In this document: positions 4,141 through 11,869 of the stretch, in pieces
Layout: the number at the start of each line of letters is the position of its first letter
Numbering within the stretch: position 1 is the first letter of the stretch
Assembly (NCBI GenBank): GCA_946610655.1
Contig: CAMOCH010000018.1
Coordinates: 1 to 13,406, forward strand
Direction: 5' to 3'
Length of the DNA stretch: 13,406 bases
Origin: an uncultured Clostridia bacterium
Lineage (GTDB): Bacteria; Bacillota; Clostridia; Christensenellales; UBA1242
Program-made: the position numbers and the translations under genes
Notes under the pieces: generated by a model
Database searches by the model: none
Told to the model about the DNA's origin: nothing
The model's input: the letters and a program-made list of their open reading frames with translations, nothing else

Positions 4141-5883
4141 ATGATTAAAATTTTAAAACATCTTAAATGGTATGAATGGCTTTTAATTATATTTATTTTT
4201 GCCTTAACAGTTTTGGAAGTTCAGTGTGATTTAAAACTTCCAGAATATATGGTAAAAATATTGTCATCAATTGGCAGTGGAACAGAAGAAGTGTGGAAAA
4301 ACGGCGGCATGATTATGCTGTTTGTTTTGGCGAGTGTTGCAATAAGCATTGTTATTAGCTACACATCAAGCAGAATTGCAAGTGGTTTTTCAAAAAGACT
4401 CAGAGGGCTTGTTTTTAACAAAGTTGGTGAATTTAGCATGAATGAAGTTAACAAGTTTTCAACAGCAAGCCTCATCACAAGGTCAACAAATGATATTTCT
4501 CAAGTGCAAAATGTGCTCACGATGATTTTACGTATGTTTATGTATGCGCCAGTTATGGCTGTTTCGGCACTAATTAAAATTACATCAATCAATGCAACAC
4601 TATCTTGGACAACTTTTGCGTTTGTTTTAATAATGTTTGTGTTTGTTGTTGTGGTTATGCTTCTTGTGTTTAGAAAATTTATGAAAATGCAAAAACAAAC
4701 AGATGAACTCAATAGCGTTGCAAGAGAAAACTTAACAGGTATTAGGGTTGTTAGAGCAAACAACTCTGAAAAATATGAACAAGAAAAGTTTACAAATGTT
4801 AACAATAAATTAACGTCAACATCACTTTTTGTTAACAGAGTAACAGCCTTTTTGTTTCCGTTTATGCAACTTTTGATGAATGGTCTTAACTTGGCTCTAT
4901 ATTGGATAGGAGCCAGTCTTTTGCTTAATCCAGATGTTTCAATCAACTTTTTGCAAATAAGTGAATTTTCACAATATTCAATCGAAGTTGTTATGAGCTT
5001 TTTGTTTATTAACATTTTGTTTATTTTGGTGCCAAGAGGCAGTGTTTCTGCAAGGCGTATTAATGAAGTGCTTTCAACCGAAACAACTGTTAAAAATGGA
5101 ACACTTAAACCAGAGCAAACAGAAAGTGTTGGAACAGTTAAATTTAATCATGTTTCGTTCAAATATCCAGGGGCAGATGAGTATGTGCTCAAAGATATTT
5201 CATTTGAGGCAAAACAGGGAGAAACGGTTGCATTTATTGGTTCAACCGGAAGTGGAAAAAGTACACTTATTAATCTTGTGTCAAGATTTTATGATGCAAC
5301 AAGTGGAGAAGTGCTTGTTGATGGAATAAACATTAAAGATTATAAATTTTCTGCGCTCAATGACAGACTTGGATATATTCCTCAAAAAAGTTTGCTCTTT
5401 AGTGGCACGGTTAAAGAAAATGTTTGCTATGGTGCACCAGATGCAACTGATGAACAAATTGAAAAAGCGTTAGAAATTTCTCAATCAAAAGAATTTGTTG
5501 ATAAACTTGATGGAAGACTGGATTATGTTGTTGCACAAGGTGGAAACAACTTTTCTGGTGGTCAAAAACAAAGACTTTCTATTGCAAGAGCAATCATAAA
5601 AAACCCAGAAATATTGATTTTTGATGATAGTTTTTCTGCACTTGATTACAAAACTGACAAAATTCTTAGAAAAAAACTCAAAGAGAGTTTTTCGAATGTT
5701 ACAAAACTTATTGTTGCTCAAAGAATTGGAACAATAATGGATGCCGATAAAATTATTGTTTTGGAAGATGGTAATATTGTTGGTGAGGGAACTCATGAAC
5801 AATTACTTAATGATTGTGATGTATATAAAAGCATTGCGCTATCTCAACTTAGTGAGGAGGAACTGACAAATGGCACAAAATAA
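4141..5883 (+). CDS. Heterodimeric ABC exporter, subunit with degenerate ATP site (580 aa)
   Basis: This is a half-transporter. The membrane domain covers about 1-310 with six helices (near 13-30, 58-75, 128-150, 155-180, 237-262, 275-300), followed by a nucleotide-binding domain at about 330-570. Visible motifs are the A-loop Tyr342, Walker A GSTGSGKST (367-375), Q-loop Gln415, signature FSGGQ (471-475) and Walker B ILIFDD (491-496). The catalytic Glu after Walker B is Asp496 and the H-loop His is Gln527 (AQRIG). This combination marks the degenerate-site subunit of heterodimeric type IV exporters such as TM287/TM288, BmrCD or LmrCD. Its intact signature should complete the active site of the partner encoded immediately downstream. 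The ATG at 4141 follows AAGGAAG. The substrate is unknown; drugs, lipids or peptides are all plausible. Confidence 0.95.
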   Translation: MIKILKHLKWYEWLLIIFIFALTVLEVQCDLKLPEYMVKILSSIGSGTEEVWKNGGMIMLFVLASVAISIVISYTSSRIASGFSKRLRGLVFNKVGEFSMNEVNKFSTASLITRSTNDISQVQNVLTMILRMFMYAPVMAVSALIKITSINATLSWTTFAFVLIMFVFVVVVMLLVFRKFMKMQKQTDELNSVARENLTGIRVVRANNSEKYEQEKFTNVNNKLTSTSLFVNRVTAFLFPFMQLLMNGLNLALYWIGASLLLNPDVSINFLQISEFSQYSIEVVMSFLFINILFILVPRGSVSARRINEVLSTETTVKNGTLKPEQTESVGTVKFNHVSFKYPGADEYVLKDISFEAKQGETVAFIGSTGSGKSTLINLVSRFYDATSGEVLVDGINIKDYKFSALNDRLGYIPQKSLLFSGTVKENVCYGAPDATDEQIEKALEISQSKEFVDKLDGRLDYVVAQGGNNFSGGQKQRLSIARAIIKNPEILIFDDSFSALDYKTDKILRKKLKESFSNVTKLIVAQRIGTIMDADKIIVLEDGNIVGEGTHEQLLNDCDVYKSIALSQLSEEELTNGTK

Positions 5884-7687
5884 CAAACCTCGCGCAAGTA
5901 TGGGACACGGCCCAATGAGAATGATGGGTGAAAAACCAAAGAGTTTTAAATCTAGTTTTTCAAGACTTGTTAAATATATGAAACCATTTTTGCCTGTTAT
6001 TATTATTTCAATTTTGTTCGCAATAGCAGGAACATTTCTTGGTGTTTATGCACCAAAACAATTGACAAAACTCACAACGTTATTATTAGGTTCAAGTTTT
6101 GAAATGGATGAAGTTACAAAACTTGCTCTTATTTACTTATCTATAATATTGTCATCTGTTGTTTGTTCTGTTGTTCAAAACTGGATAATGGCAGGAATTA
6201 ACACAAAAATTTGTAGAAAACTTCGTTCAGAATTAAGTGAAAAAATAAACAGACTTCCTCTTAGATATTTTGACAAAAATTCATATGGTGATGTTCTTAG
6301 CAGAATAACAAATGATGTTGACACAATTGCATTTAACTTAAACAGCAGCATAACAACCCTTATCACAAGCGTGATAACAATAATATGTGTTCCAATTTTT
6401 ATGTTTTCAATAAGCTGGGAACTTACATTAATTGCAATAGCAAGTGTTCCTGTAACGCTTCTTCTCACAATGATTATTGTTAAATTTTCTCAAAAATATT
6501 TTAGAGAACAACAAAAATCATTAGGACAAGTTAATGGACAAATTGAAGAAGTTTATTCAGCAAGCTTAATTGTAAAAATATTTAATGCTCAAAAACGAGA
6601 AAATAAAAAGTTTGATGAAGTTAACAATAAACTATATAAAAGTGCATACAAAAGTCAGTTCACAAGTGGACTACTTCACCCAATAATGAAAACTGTAACA
6701 AACTTCAGCTATGTTTTGTGTTGTGTGGTTGCGGCAGTGCTCTTAATTAGTGGTAAGTATAGTTATGCATTTATTGGTGAACTTCCAATTTTCTTGATGT
6801 ATATTCGTCAATTTAATAACCCTCTTCAACAAATTTCAAGCATATCAACAAACTTGCAATCAACAGTTGCGGCCAGCGAGAGAGTTTTTGAATTTTTGGA
6901 TGAAGCAGAGCAAGAAGATGAAAGTTTTAAAACTCAAAAAATAGAAAATTTGAAAGGCAATGTTAAGTTTGAAAATGTTCAGTTTGGTTACGCCAAAGAC
7001 AAAATTATCATTAACAATCTCTCATTTGAAGCAAAAGCAGGTCAAAAAATTGCAATAGTTGGCCCAACTGGTGCCGGCAAAACAACCATAGTAAATTTGC
7101 TTATGCGCTTTTATGACATAAACTCTGGTAAGATTTTGATTGATGGAGTAAATACTCTTGACGTAAAAAGAGAAGATGTTAGAAAATGTTTTGCTATGGT
7201 TTTGCAAGACACTTGGCTTTTTGAAGGAACAATCAAAGAAAATTTAAAATATGGCAATCAAAATGCAACTGATGAAGAAGTTATTAATGCTTGCAAAGCT
7301 GCAAATATTTGGCACTATATTTCAACTCTTCCAAAAGGCTTAGATTATTACTTAGATGAAAACACAAGCTTGTCGGCAGGTCAAAAACAACTGTTCACAA
7401 TTGCAAGAGCAATGGTCCAAAATGCACCAATGCTTATTTTAGACGAAGCAACAAGCAGTGTTGACACAAGAACAGAAGAAATAATAAGTGAAGCAATGGA
7501 TAAACTTTGCAAAAATAAAACAAGTTTTGTTATTGCGCATCGTCTTTCAACCATCAAAAATGCAGATTTAATTTTGCTGCTTAAAGATGGCGACGTTGTT
7601 GAACAGGGAACCCACAAGGAACTTATTGCAAAAAATGGTGAATATGCAAATCTATATAACTCACAATTTTTACTCGATAACAATTAA
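5870..7687 (+). CDS. Heterodimeric ABC exporter, catalytic subunit (605 aa)
   Basis: This is the partner half-transporter. Its N-terminal 25 residues are rich in Met, Gly, Pro and Lys. Six membrane helices follow at about 40-330, then a nucleotide-binding domain at about 365-595. Motifs are Walker A GPTGAGKTT (398-406), Q-loop Gln446, Walker B MLILDE (521-526) with catalytic Glu526, and H-loop His557 (AHRLST). The signature is LSAGQ (501-505) instead of LSGGQ. A degenerate signature paired with intact Walker B and H-loop is the mirror image of the upstream subunit, so one ATP site should be active and one degenerate. The ATG at 5870 overlaps the upstream gene by 14 nt, with GAGGAGG at 5854-5860 inside that gene. 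This gives coupled translation and matched subunit amounts. A terminator follows at 7709. Confidence 0.95.
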   Translation: MAQNNKPRASMGHGPMRMMGEKPKSFKSSFSRLVKYMKPFLPVIIISILFAIAGTFLGVYAPKQLTKLTTLLLGSSFEMDEVTKLALIYLSIILSSVVCSVVQNWIMAGINTKICRKLRSELSEKINRLPLRYFDKNSYGDVLSRITNDVDTIAFNLNSSITTLITSVITIICVPIFMFSISWELTLIAIASVPVTLLLTMIIVKFSQKYFREQQKSLGQVNGQIEEVYSASLIVKIFNAQKRENKKFDEVNNKLYKSAYKSQFTSGLLHPIMKTVTNFSYVLCCVVAAVLLISGKYSYAFIGELPIFLMYIRQFNNPLQQISSISTNLQSTVAASERVFEFLDEAEQEDESFKTQKIENLKGNVKFENVQFGYAKDKIIINNLSFEAKAGQKIAIVGPTGAGKTTIVNLLMRFYDINSGKILIDGVNTLDVKREDVRKCFAMVLQDTWLFEGTIKENLKYGNQNATDEEVINACKAANIWHYISTLPKGLDYYLDENTSLSAGQKQLFTIARAMVQNAPMLILDEATSSVDTRTEEIISEAMDKLCKNKTSFVIAHRLSTIKNADLILLLKDGDVVEQGTHKELIAKNGEYANLYNSQFLLDNN

Positions 7688-7708
7688 AATCATATTTTAA
7701 TAATGAAT

Positions 7709-7737
7709 AAAAAAGCCCAAAACTTGGGGCTTTTTTT
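7709..7737 (+). terminator. Terminator of the ABC exporter operon
   Basis: Stem AAAAGCCC (7711-7718) with GGGCTTTT (7727-7734) around an 8-nt loop that can close further with one bulged G, followed by a run of seven T (7731-7737). It begins 22 nt after the stop codon. Confidence 0.85.
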
Positions 7738-7764
7738 GTTGAAAAAACAATTAATGCTATTCAT

Positions 7765-7794
7765 TTGCCAAAATGCCGTGCTTTGTAGTAAAAT
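7765..7794 (+). promoter_or_regulatory. Promoter of the zinc-ribbon gene
   Basis: TTGCCA (7765-7770), 18 bp, TAAAAT (7789-7794), with the start near 7801 and GAGGAA at 7811-7816 as ribosome binding site. The hexamers are each one base from consensus. Confidence 0.55.
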
Positions 7795-7820
7795 TAAATT
7801 AGTAAATTTTGAGGAAAAAT

Positions 7821-8864
7821 ATGAAAGATTTAAAAAATTGTTCAAATTGTGGTGGGTCACTTTCATTCAGTCCACAAAAACAAGCAATTTGGTGTGAACA
7901 TTGTGGAAGCACTTATCCAATTGAACTTCCAAGCAAAAATGTAAAAATAACAAGAAAATATTCTCTTGATTATATGCCAGAACTTGCTTCAAAAGAAATA
8001 AGTCAATATTATTGCAAAACTTGTGGAACATCACACATTGTAACAAACGGAAAAGTAAGCACAAGATGCCCAAGTTGTGGTTCTAAAGATATTGAAACCT
8101 ACAGTTCAGATACATACTCTCCAGATGGCATTGTAACTTTTAAAATTGATAAGCAGCAAGCCACTTCTTGTTTTGATAAATGGATAAAAAAGAGAAAATT
8201 TGCGCCAAGTGATTTATACACCATGGCAAAGCAGGGCAAAATCAGCAGTGTTTATGTGCCTGTTTATAATATAAATGCAACAAATGTATGTTTTTATAAC
8301 GGAACTGTTAAAAAAGTTCATGTAGATAAAGAAACAAACACTGTGTTTAGCACTGTTCATATGGTTAAAGATGTTGAAACAACGCAAGTTAAAAACTTGG
8401 CAATAAGTGCAAACTCAATGATTGAAGATGATTTGATTGGTAAAATTATGGATATTGATTCAAATCAAATTGTTCCATATTCATCATCATATTTGTTTGG
8501 TTATTCTGCTGCAAACACCGATGAAAACTTGCAAAGTCAGGTTGAAACACTTAGACAGGTTTGCTGTGAAAATGCAGAAAGACAGGTTAGATCAAAACTT
8601 AGTAGTAAATATGATGAAATTGTAAATTTAACTTGTGCAAGTAAACTTGAAAATATTTTCTTTAACTATTTATATGTGCCAATTTATGTTAACCACTATA
8701 AGTATAAAGATAAAAATTATCATTGCTACATTAGTGGAATTGATGGAAAAACCACAGGAAAATCCCCAAAGTCTGTAGGCAAAATTTTGGCAACCATTGG
8801 TGGTGTGCTTGGAGCCATTGGATTAATTGGTTTTTTAATAGCAAAACTTGTGCTTAAATTTTAA
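7821..8864 (+). CDS. TFIIB-type zinc-ribbon, tail-anchored membrane protein (347 aa)
   Basis: Four CxxC pairs form two zinc ribbons at the N-terminus: Cys7/10 with Cys25/28, and Cys65/68 with Cys83/86. A long soluble middle region (about 100-315) resembles the uncharacterised Bacillota zinc-ribbon proteins often mislabelled as PriA- or TFIIB-like. Features I recall from that family are the FKIDKxxA...FxxWxKxxxFAP segment (near 110-135), the VPVY motif near 150 and a late LYVPIYV strand. A single hydrophobic, Gly-rich helix near the C-terminus (about 321-343) with few residues beyond it would anchor the protein with its bulk in the cytoplasm. There is no helicase or nuclease motif. The ATG at 7821 has GAGG 6 nt upstream; an in-frame TTG at 7809 would overlap that site. 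Its function is unknown. It is monocistronic, and no terminator is obvious downstream. Confidence 0.88.
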   Translation: MKDLKNCSNCGGSLSFSPQKQAIWCEHCGSTYPIELPSKNVKITRKYSLDYMPELASKEISQYYCKTCGTSHIVTNGKVSTRCPSCGSKDIETYSSDTYSPDGIVTFKIDKQQATSCFDKWIKKRKFAPSDLYTMAKQGKISSVYVPVYNINATNVCFYNGTVKKVHVDKETNTVFSTVHMVKDVETTQVKNLAISANSMIEDDLIGKIMDIDSNQIVPYSSSYLFGYSAANTDENLQSQVETLRQVCCENAERQVRSKLSSKYDEIVNLTCASKLENIFFNYLYVPIYVNHYKYKDKNYHCYISGIDGKTTGKSPKSVGKILATIGGVLGAIGLIGFLIAKLVLKF

Positions 8865-8901
8865 CACAATAGATGAAATAGAAATAAAATATAAAAAATG
8901 T

Positions 8902-8930
8902 TAGACATCGCCAATTTATTTTGGTAATAT
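8902..8930 (+). promoter_or_regulatory. Promoter of the glycosyltransferase gene
   Basis: TAGACA (8902-8907), 17 bp, TAATAT (8925-8930), with TGG in the extended -10 position (8922-8924). The start would be near 8937, with the AGGAG ribosome binding site at 8948-8952. The rest of the 96-bp gap shows no terminator for the upstream gene. Confidence 0.55.
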
Positions 8931-8960
8931 TAACATACTCAATTTTTAGGAGAACTTTTT

Positions 8961-10352
8961 ATGTGGCAAGTAAACTTATATAACACATTAAACACAATCA
9001 ACACTGTGCTTCTTACCATTATTGGAATACCATTTATGTTGCAATTTATATATATGTTTTTGTGTTGGCTTCCAAAGAAAAAATTTAAAAAGGCAGATAA
9101 AAAACATAAAATATGTGTAATTATTCCTGCTCATAATGAAGAAGATGTTATTTATGATACGGTAAAAAGATTATTCGATAAACAAACCTATCCAAAAGAT
9201 ATGTTTGATGTTTATGTTGTTGCGCACAACTGCACAGATAAAACTGCTGAACTTGCAAGAAAAGCAGGAGCAACAGCTTTTGAATATTCTGACCCAGACC
9301 CAAAAACTCATATTGCAGCGTATGCGCTTAAACATGGATACGAGCAAATTCTTGCAACCGGCATTGAATATGATTTTTCAATTAGATTAGATGCCGACAA
9401 CCATGTTAATGATGAATTTTTTGATTTAATGAATGATGCCTATGCGTCTGGTGTAAAAATTGCAAGACCATATGAAAGTGCTCTTAATATGACTCAAAAT
9501 GAGTTTACAAAAGCTTGTGGACTTTATTACACATTTGATAGCCGTATTGGTGGCAGAGCAAGAGAACGTCTTGGAATTGACGCTCACGTTAATGGACCAG
9601 GAGCTATGACAGCTTTTGAAATTATCAAAAAAATTGGTGGCTATGATTGTGTTAGCATAACAGAAGACACAGAATTTAACTTTAAACGTATGATGGACGG
9701 CTACAAAGCTCACTTTGTTGAAGATGCAGTTGTGTATGAAGACCTTCCAAGCACATTCAAAGACACAATGAACCGTAACAAACGTATTGCAGCCGGAAAC
9801 TTAAGGCTTTTGTGGAAATACACACCTGTGTTTTTGTGGAAGACAATCAGCAAATTCCGTTTTTCATTTTTGGAACAACTTCTAACATACATGTTCAACA
9901 TAATTTGCGTACTTTTCTGCACATGGATTCCGTTCTTTTATGTTTATGACGTTGCTTATTTATGGGCCAATGGATATTTCACCAACGAAGCAACTGCTGC
10001 AGTTGGAATAAACGCACCGGGATTATATAATCAGCTGATTTTGATAGGAATTATCCTTCTTGTTTTATTCCTTGTTGCGGGAATTGGTCAAGGTATGCTT
10101 ATGATTATGCTAGACTACAAAAAACTTGGCGCAAAACGTAGAAGAGACTTAATCAGTGGAGCACTACTTTTCCCAATGTTCACAGTTGTTTACTCTGTAA
10201 CAATGGCAATGGGAGCTTTCTCAAAACCAAAATGGGTTAAAGTTAACAGAAACAAGAAAAATCAAAATGCAATTATTCAGTCTGCAAATGCAGGGTCGGT
10301 TGCCTATGTTGATAACCCAAAAGAAGAAGAAACCGAAGAGAAAAAAGAATAA
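8961..10352 (+). CDS. Membrane-bound family 2 glycosyltransferase (463 aa)
   Basis: An N-terminal membrane helix (about 13-37) precedes a GT-A domain (about 50-290). Visible motifs are IIPAHNEE (54-61), Asp93 in NCTD for nucleotide binding, the DAD metal motif (144-146) and the TED catalytic-base motif (234-236). Three or four further membrane helices follow (about 298-332, 355-385, 396-420). The tail is charged and Glu/Lys-rich. The overall layout matches polysaccharide synthases of the BcsA/NodC/IcaA type, which transfer sugars from nucleotide donors at the inner face of the membrane. However, the QxxRW motif of processive enzymes reads RNKRI (272-276). The product, whether glycolipid, capsule or exopolysaccharide, cannot be told. 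No other sugar-polymer genes are adjacent. AGGAG lies 8 nt before the ATG. The gene ends in a bidirectional terminator shared with enolase. Confidence 0.9.
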   Translation: MWQVNLYNTLNTINTVLLTIIGIPFMLQFIYMFLCWLPKKKFKKADKKHKICVIIPAHNEEDVIYDTVKRLFDKQTYPKDMFDVYVVAHNCTDKTAELARKAGATAFEYSDPDPKTHIAAYALKHGYEQILATGIEYDFSIRLDADNHVNDEFFDLMNDAYASGVKIARPYESALNMTQNEFTKACGLYYTFDSRIGGRARERLGIDAHVNGPGAMTAFEIIKKIGGYDCVSITEDTEFNFKRMMDGYKAHFVEDAVVYEDLPSTFKDTMNRNKRIAAGNLRLLWKYTPVFLWKTISKFRFSFLEQLLTYMFNIICVLFCTWIPFFYVYDVAYLWANGYFTNEATAAVGINAPGLYNQLILIGIILLVLFLVAGIGQGMLMIMLDYKKLGAKRRRDLISGALLFPMFTVVYSVTMAMGAFSKPKWVKVNRNKKNQNAIIQSANAGSVAYVDNPKEEETEEKKE

Positions 10353-10362
10353 AACGCAAAAT

Positions 10363-10394
10363 AAAAATCTTGGCAATTCGCCAAGATTTTTTTT
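10363..10394. terminator. Bidirectional terminator between glycosyltransferase and enolase
   Basis: A 12-bp perfect stem AAAAATCTTGGC / GCCAAGATTTTT (10363-10374, 10380-10391) with loop AATTC. The plus strand continues to eight T (10387-10394) and the minus strand has five T. It lies 10 nt after one stop codon and 11 nt after the other. Confidence 0.92.
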
Positions 10395-10405
10395 GTTGAT
10401 TAATT

Positions 10406-11707
10406 TTATTTCAAATTTGTGAAGGCATCTAATCCAAGATATTCGGCTTTTTTGCCAAGCTCTTCTTCAATGCGTAGAAGTTCGTTATATTTACAAACCC
10501 TATCTGTTCTGCTTGGAGCACCAGTTTTGATTTGTCCGGTTGCAAGTGCCACGCATAGGTGAGCGATTGTTGTATCTTCGGTTTCTCCACTACGGTGACT
10601 TGTAACGGCTGTGTAACCGGCCTTTTTCGCCGTTTTAATAGCATCTATTGTTTCAGTTAGTGTTCCAATTTGGTTAACTTTAATAAGTATGCTGTTTGCA
10701 GCGCCAAGAGAGATTCCTTTTTTAAGACGAGCAGAGTTTGTAACAAACAAGTCGTCACCAACAAGTTGAACTTTTTTGCCAAGTTTTTTGGTGAGTACTT
10801 GCCAGTTTTCCCAATCTTCTTCAGAGAGAACATCTTCAAGAGAAATGATTGGGTATTTTTTGCACATTTCTTCCCAATATTTTATCATCTCGCTAGGGGT
10901 GAAAAATTGTTTTGTCTTCCAAAAGTAGTAACCAGTTTTGCCAATTTTTTGGGCTTCTTCCCACATTTCTGTTGCAGCAGCATCAACTGCAAACCTAATG
11001 TCTTTGCCTGGTTTGTAGCCAGCTTTTTCAACTGCGTCCATCAAAAATTTAAATGCATCTTCGTCTGAAGAAAGGTTAGGGGCAAAACCACCTTCGTCGC
11101 CAACGCTTGTTGCATAGCCTTTTGCTTTCAAAACTGCTTTAAGGTTGTGGAAAATTTCTGTGCACATTTGCAAACACTCAGAAAAAGTTTTTGCACCAAC
11201 AGGCATAATCATAAATTCTTGAATGTTAACGCTGTTGTCTGCGTGTTTTCCACCGTTTAGTATATTCATCATTGGAACTGGCAAAACTTTTGCTTTACTT
11301 CCACCAATGTATTTATAAAGTGGCACATTTTGTTCATTTGCTGCAGCTTTTGCGCAGGCAAGTGAAACACCAAGGATTGCGTTTGCACCAAGTTTTCCTT
11401 TGTTTGGTGTTCCGTCAAGTTCAATAAGCATTTTATCGATTGCTTTTTGGTCAAATACGTTTTGTCCTATAAGCTTTTTGCTGATGATGTTGTTAACATT
11501 GCAAACAGCTTTTAAAACGCTTTTTCCCATATAGATGTTTTTGTCACCATCTCTAAGTTCAACAGCTTCAAAAGAGCCAGTTGAAGCGCCACTTGGCACA
11601 GCAGCTCGTCCAAATCCGTGTTCAGAAGTTACGTCAACTTCAACTGTTGGGTTGCCACGGCTGTCTAAAATTTGTCTTGCATGAATAGATAAGATTTTTG
11701 ATTCCAT
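10406..11707 (-). CDS. eno: Enolase (phosphopyruvate hydratase), 433 aa
   Basis: Enolase interconverts 2-phosphoglycerate and phosphoenolpyruvate in glycolysis, in the cytosol. The full family pattern is visible: DSRGNPTVEV near 15-24, the PSGASTG loop (38-44), QEF (Glu164), GDEGGFAP (Glu205), metal ligands Asp242, Glu291 and Asp318, catalytic Lys343 in ILIKVNQIG, SHRSGE (370-375), and the late GQIKTGAPSR lysine. Length and order match bacterial enolases. The LEDVL segment at 290-294 replaces the more common EDGL or EDPF. I start at the ATG at 11707 because GGAGA (11717-11713) sits 6 nt upstream. The in-frame ATG at 11719 would overlap that site and add MEKN. The gene stands alone rather than in a glycolytic operon. 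Its leader has a stem-loop, and a shared terminator follows. Confidence 0.97.
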   Translation of the reverse strand: MESKILSIHARQILDSRGNPTVEVDVTSEHGFGRAAVPSGASTGSFEAVELRDGDKNIYMGKSVLKAVCNVNNIISKKLIGQNVFDQKAIDKMLIELDGTPNKGKLGANAILGVSLACAKAAANEQNVPLYKYIGGSKAKVLPVPMMNILNGGKHADNSVNIQEFMIMPVGAKTFSECLQMCTEIFHNLKAVLKAKGYATSVGDEGGFAPNLSSDEDAFKFLMDAVEKAGYKPGKDIRFAVDAAATEMWEEAQKIGKTGYYFWKTKQFFTPSEMIKYWEEMCKKYPIISLEDVLSEEDWENWQVLTKKLGKKVQLVGDDLFVTNSARLKKGISLGAANSILIKVNQIGTLTETIDAIKTAKKAGYTAVTSHRSGETEDTTIAHLCVALATGQIKTGAPSRTDRVCKYNELLRIEEELGKKAEYLGLDAFTNLK

Positions 11708-11731
11708 ATTTTTCTCCATAATTTGTTATAT

Positions 11732-11751
11732 GCAAACACTTTTGCGCTTGC
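11732..11751 (-). promoter_or_regulatory. Stem-loop at the predicted 5' end of the eno mRNA
   Basis: In the minus-strand RNA GCAAGCGC, loop AAAA, GUGUUUGC pair over 8 bp with two G-U wobbles. The wobbles mean the hairpin forms only in the eno direction. Its first base (11751) coincides with the predicted transcription start, and no T run follows, so a stabilising 5' hairpin fits better than a terminator. Confidence 0.45.
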
Positions 11752-11757
11752 TTTTTA

Positions 11758-11787
11758 ATAATAACCCAAAAAAATATTTTGTTACAA
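11758..11787 (-). promoter_or_regulatory. Probable eno promoter
   Basis: On the minus strand TTGTAA (11787-11782), 18 bp, TATTAT (11763-11758), with the start near 11751. A TATAAC at 11730-11725 is an alternative -10 but has no -35 partner. It is divergent from the promoter at 11821. The short direct repeat AAATATTTTGT occurs at 11772-11782 and 11799-11809. Confidence 0.45.
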
Positions 11788-11820
11788 ACAAAATAATGAA
11801 ATATTTTGTGTTTTTTATTA

Positions 11821-11850
11821 TTGACATATGTTTTTGTTAAAAGTTATAAT
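11821..11850 (+). promoter_or_regulatory. Promoter of the YhhN-like gene
   Basis: TTGACA (11821-11826), 18 bp, TATAAT (11845-11850), both perfect hexamers. The start near 11857 makes the 5' leader only about 13 nt, beginning at or next to the GGGGAG ribosome binding site (11857-11862). Confidence 0.8.
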
Positions 11851-11869
11851 ATTTTTGGGGAGAAAAAAT

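Noticed and set aside
4500..5015. 171-aa antisense frame inside the first ABC gene
   Set aside because: It is a composition shadow of a well-defined membrane domain; no start signals or recognisable protein features.
7809..7820. TTG start for the zinc-ribbon gene
   Set aside because: GAGG at 7811-7814 is correctly spaced for the ATG at 7821 and would be inside the gene if translation began at 7809.
10670..11068. 132-aa plus-strand frame inside enolase
   Set aside because: It is Phe/Lys/Asn-rich shadow of a highly conserved enolase region with no expression signals.
11708..11719. Upstream ATG for enolase (adds MEKN)
   Set aside because: This ATG overlaps the GGAGA ribosome binding site of the ATG at 11707, and enolases normally begin at the shorter start.
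11772..11809. AAATATTTTGT direct repeat as an operator pair for eno and its divergent neighbour
   Set aside because: Similar short A/T words also occur elsewhere in the window, so two copies 27 bp apart are not convincing.
11828..11869. Upstream ATG for the YhhN-like gene
   Set aside because: It lies between the -35 and -10 hexamers of a perfect promoter, so it would not be in the mRNA, and it has no ribosome binding site.
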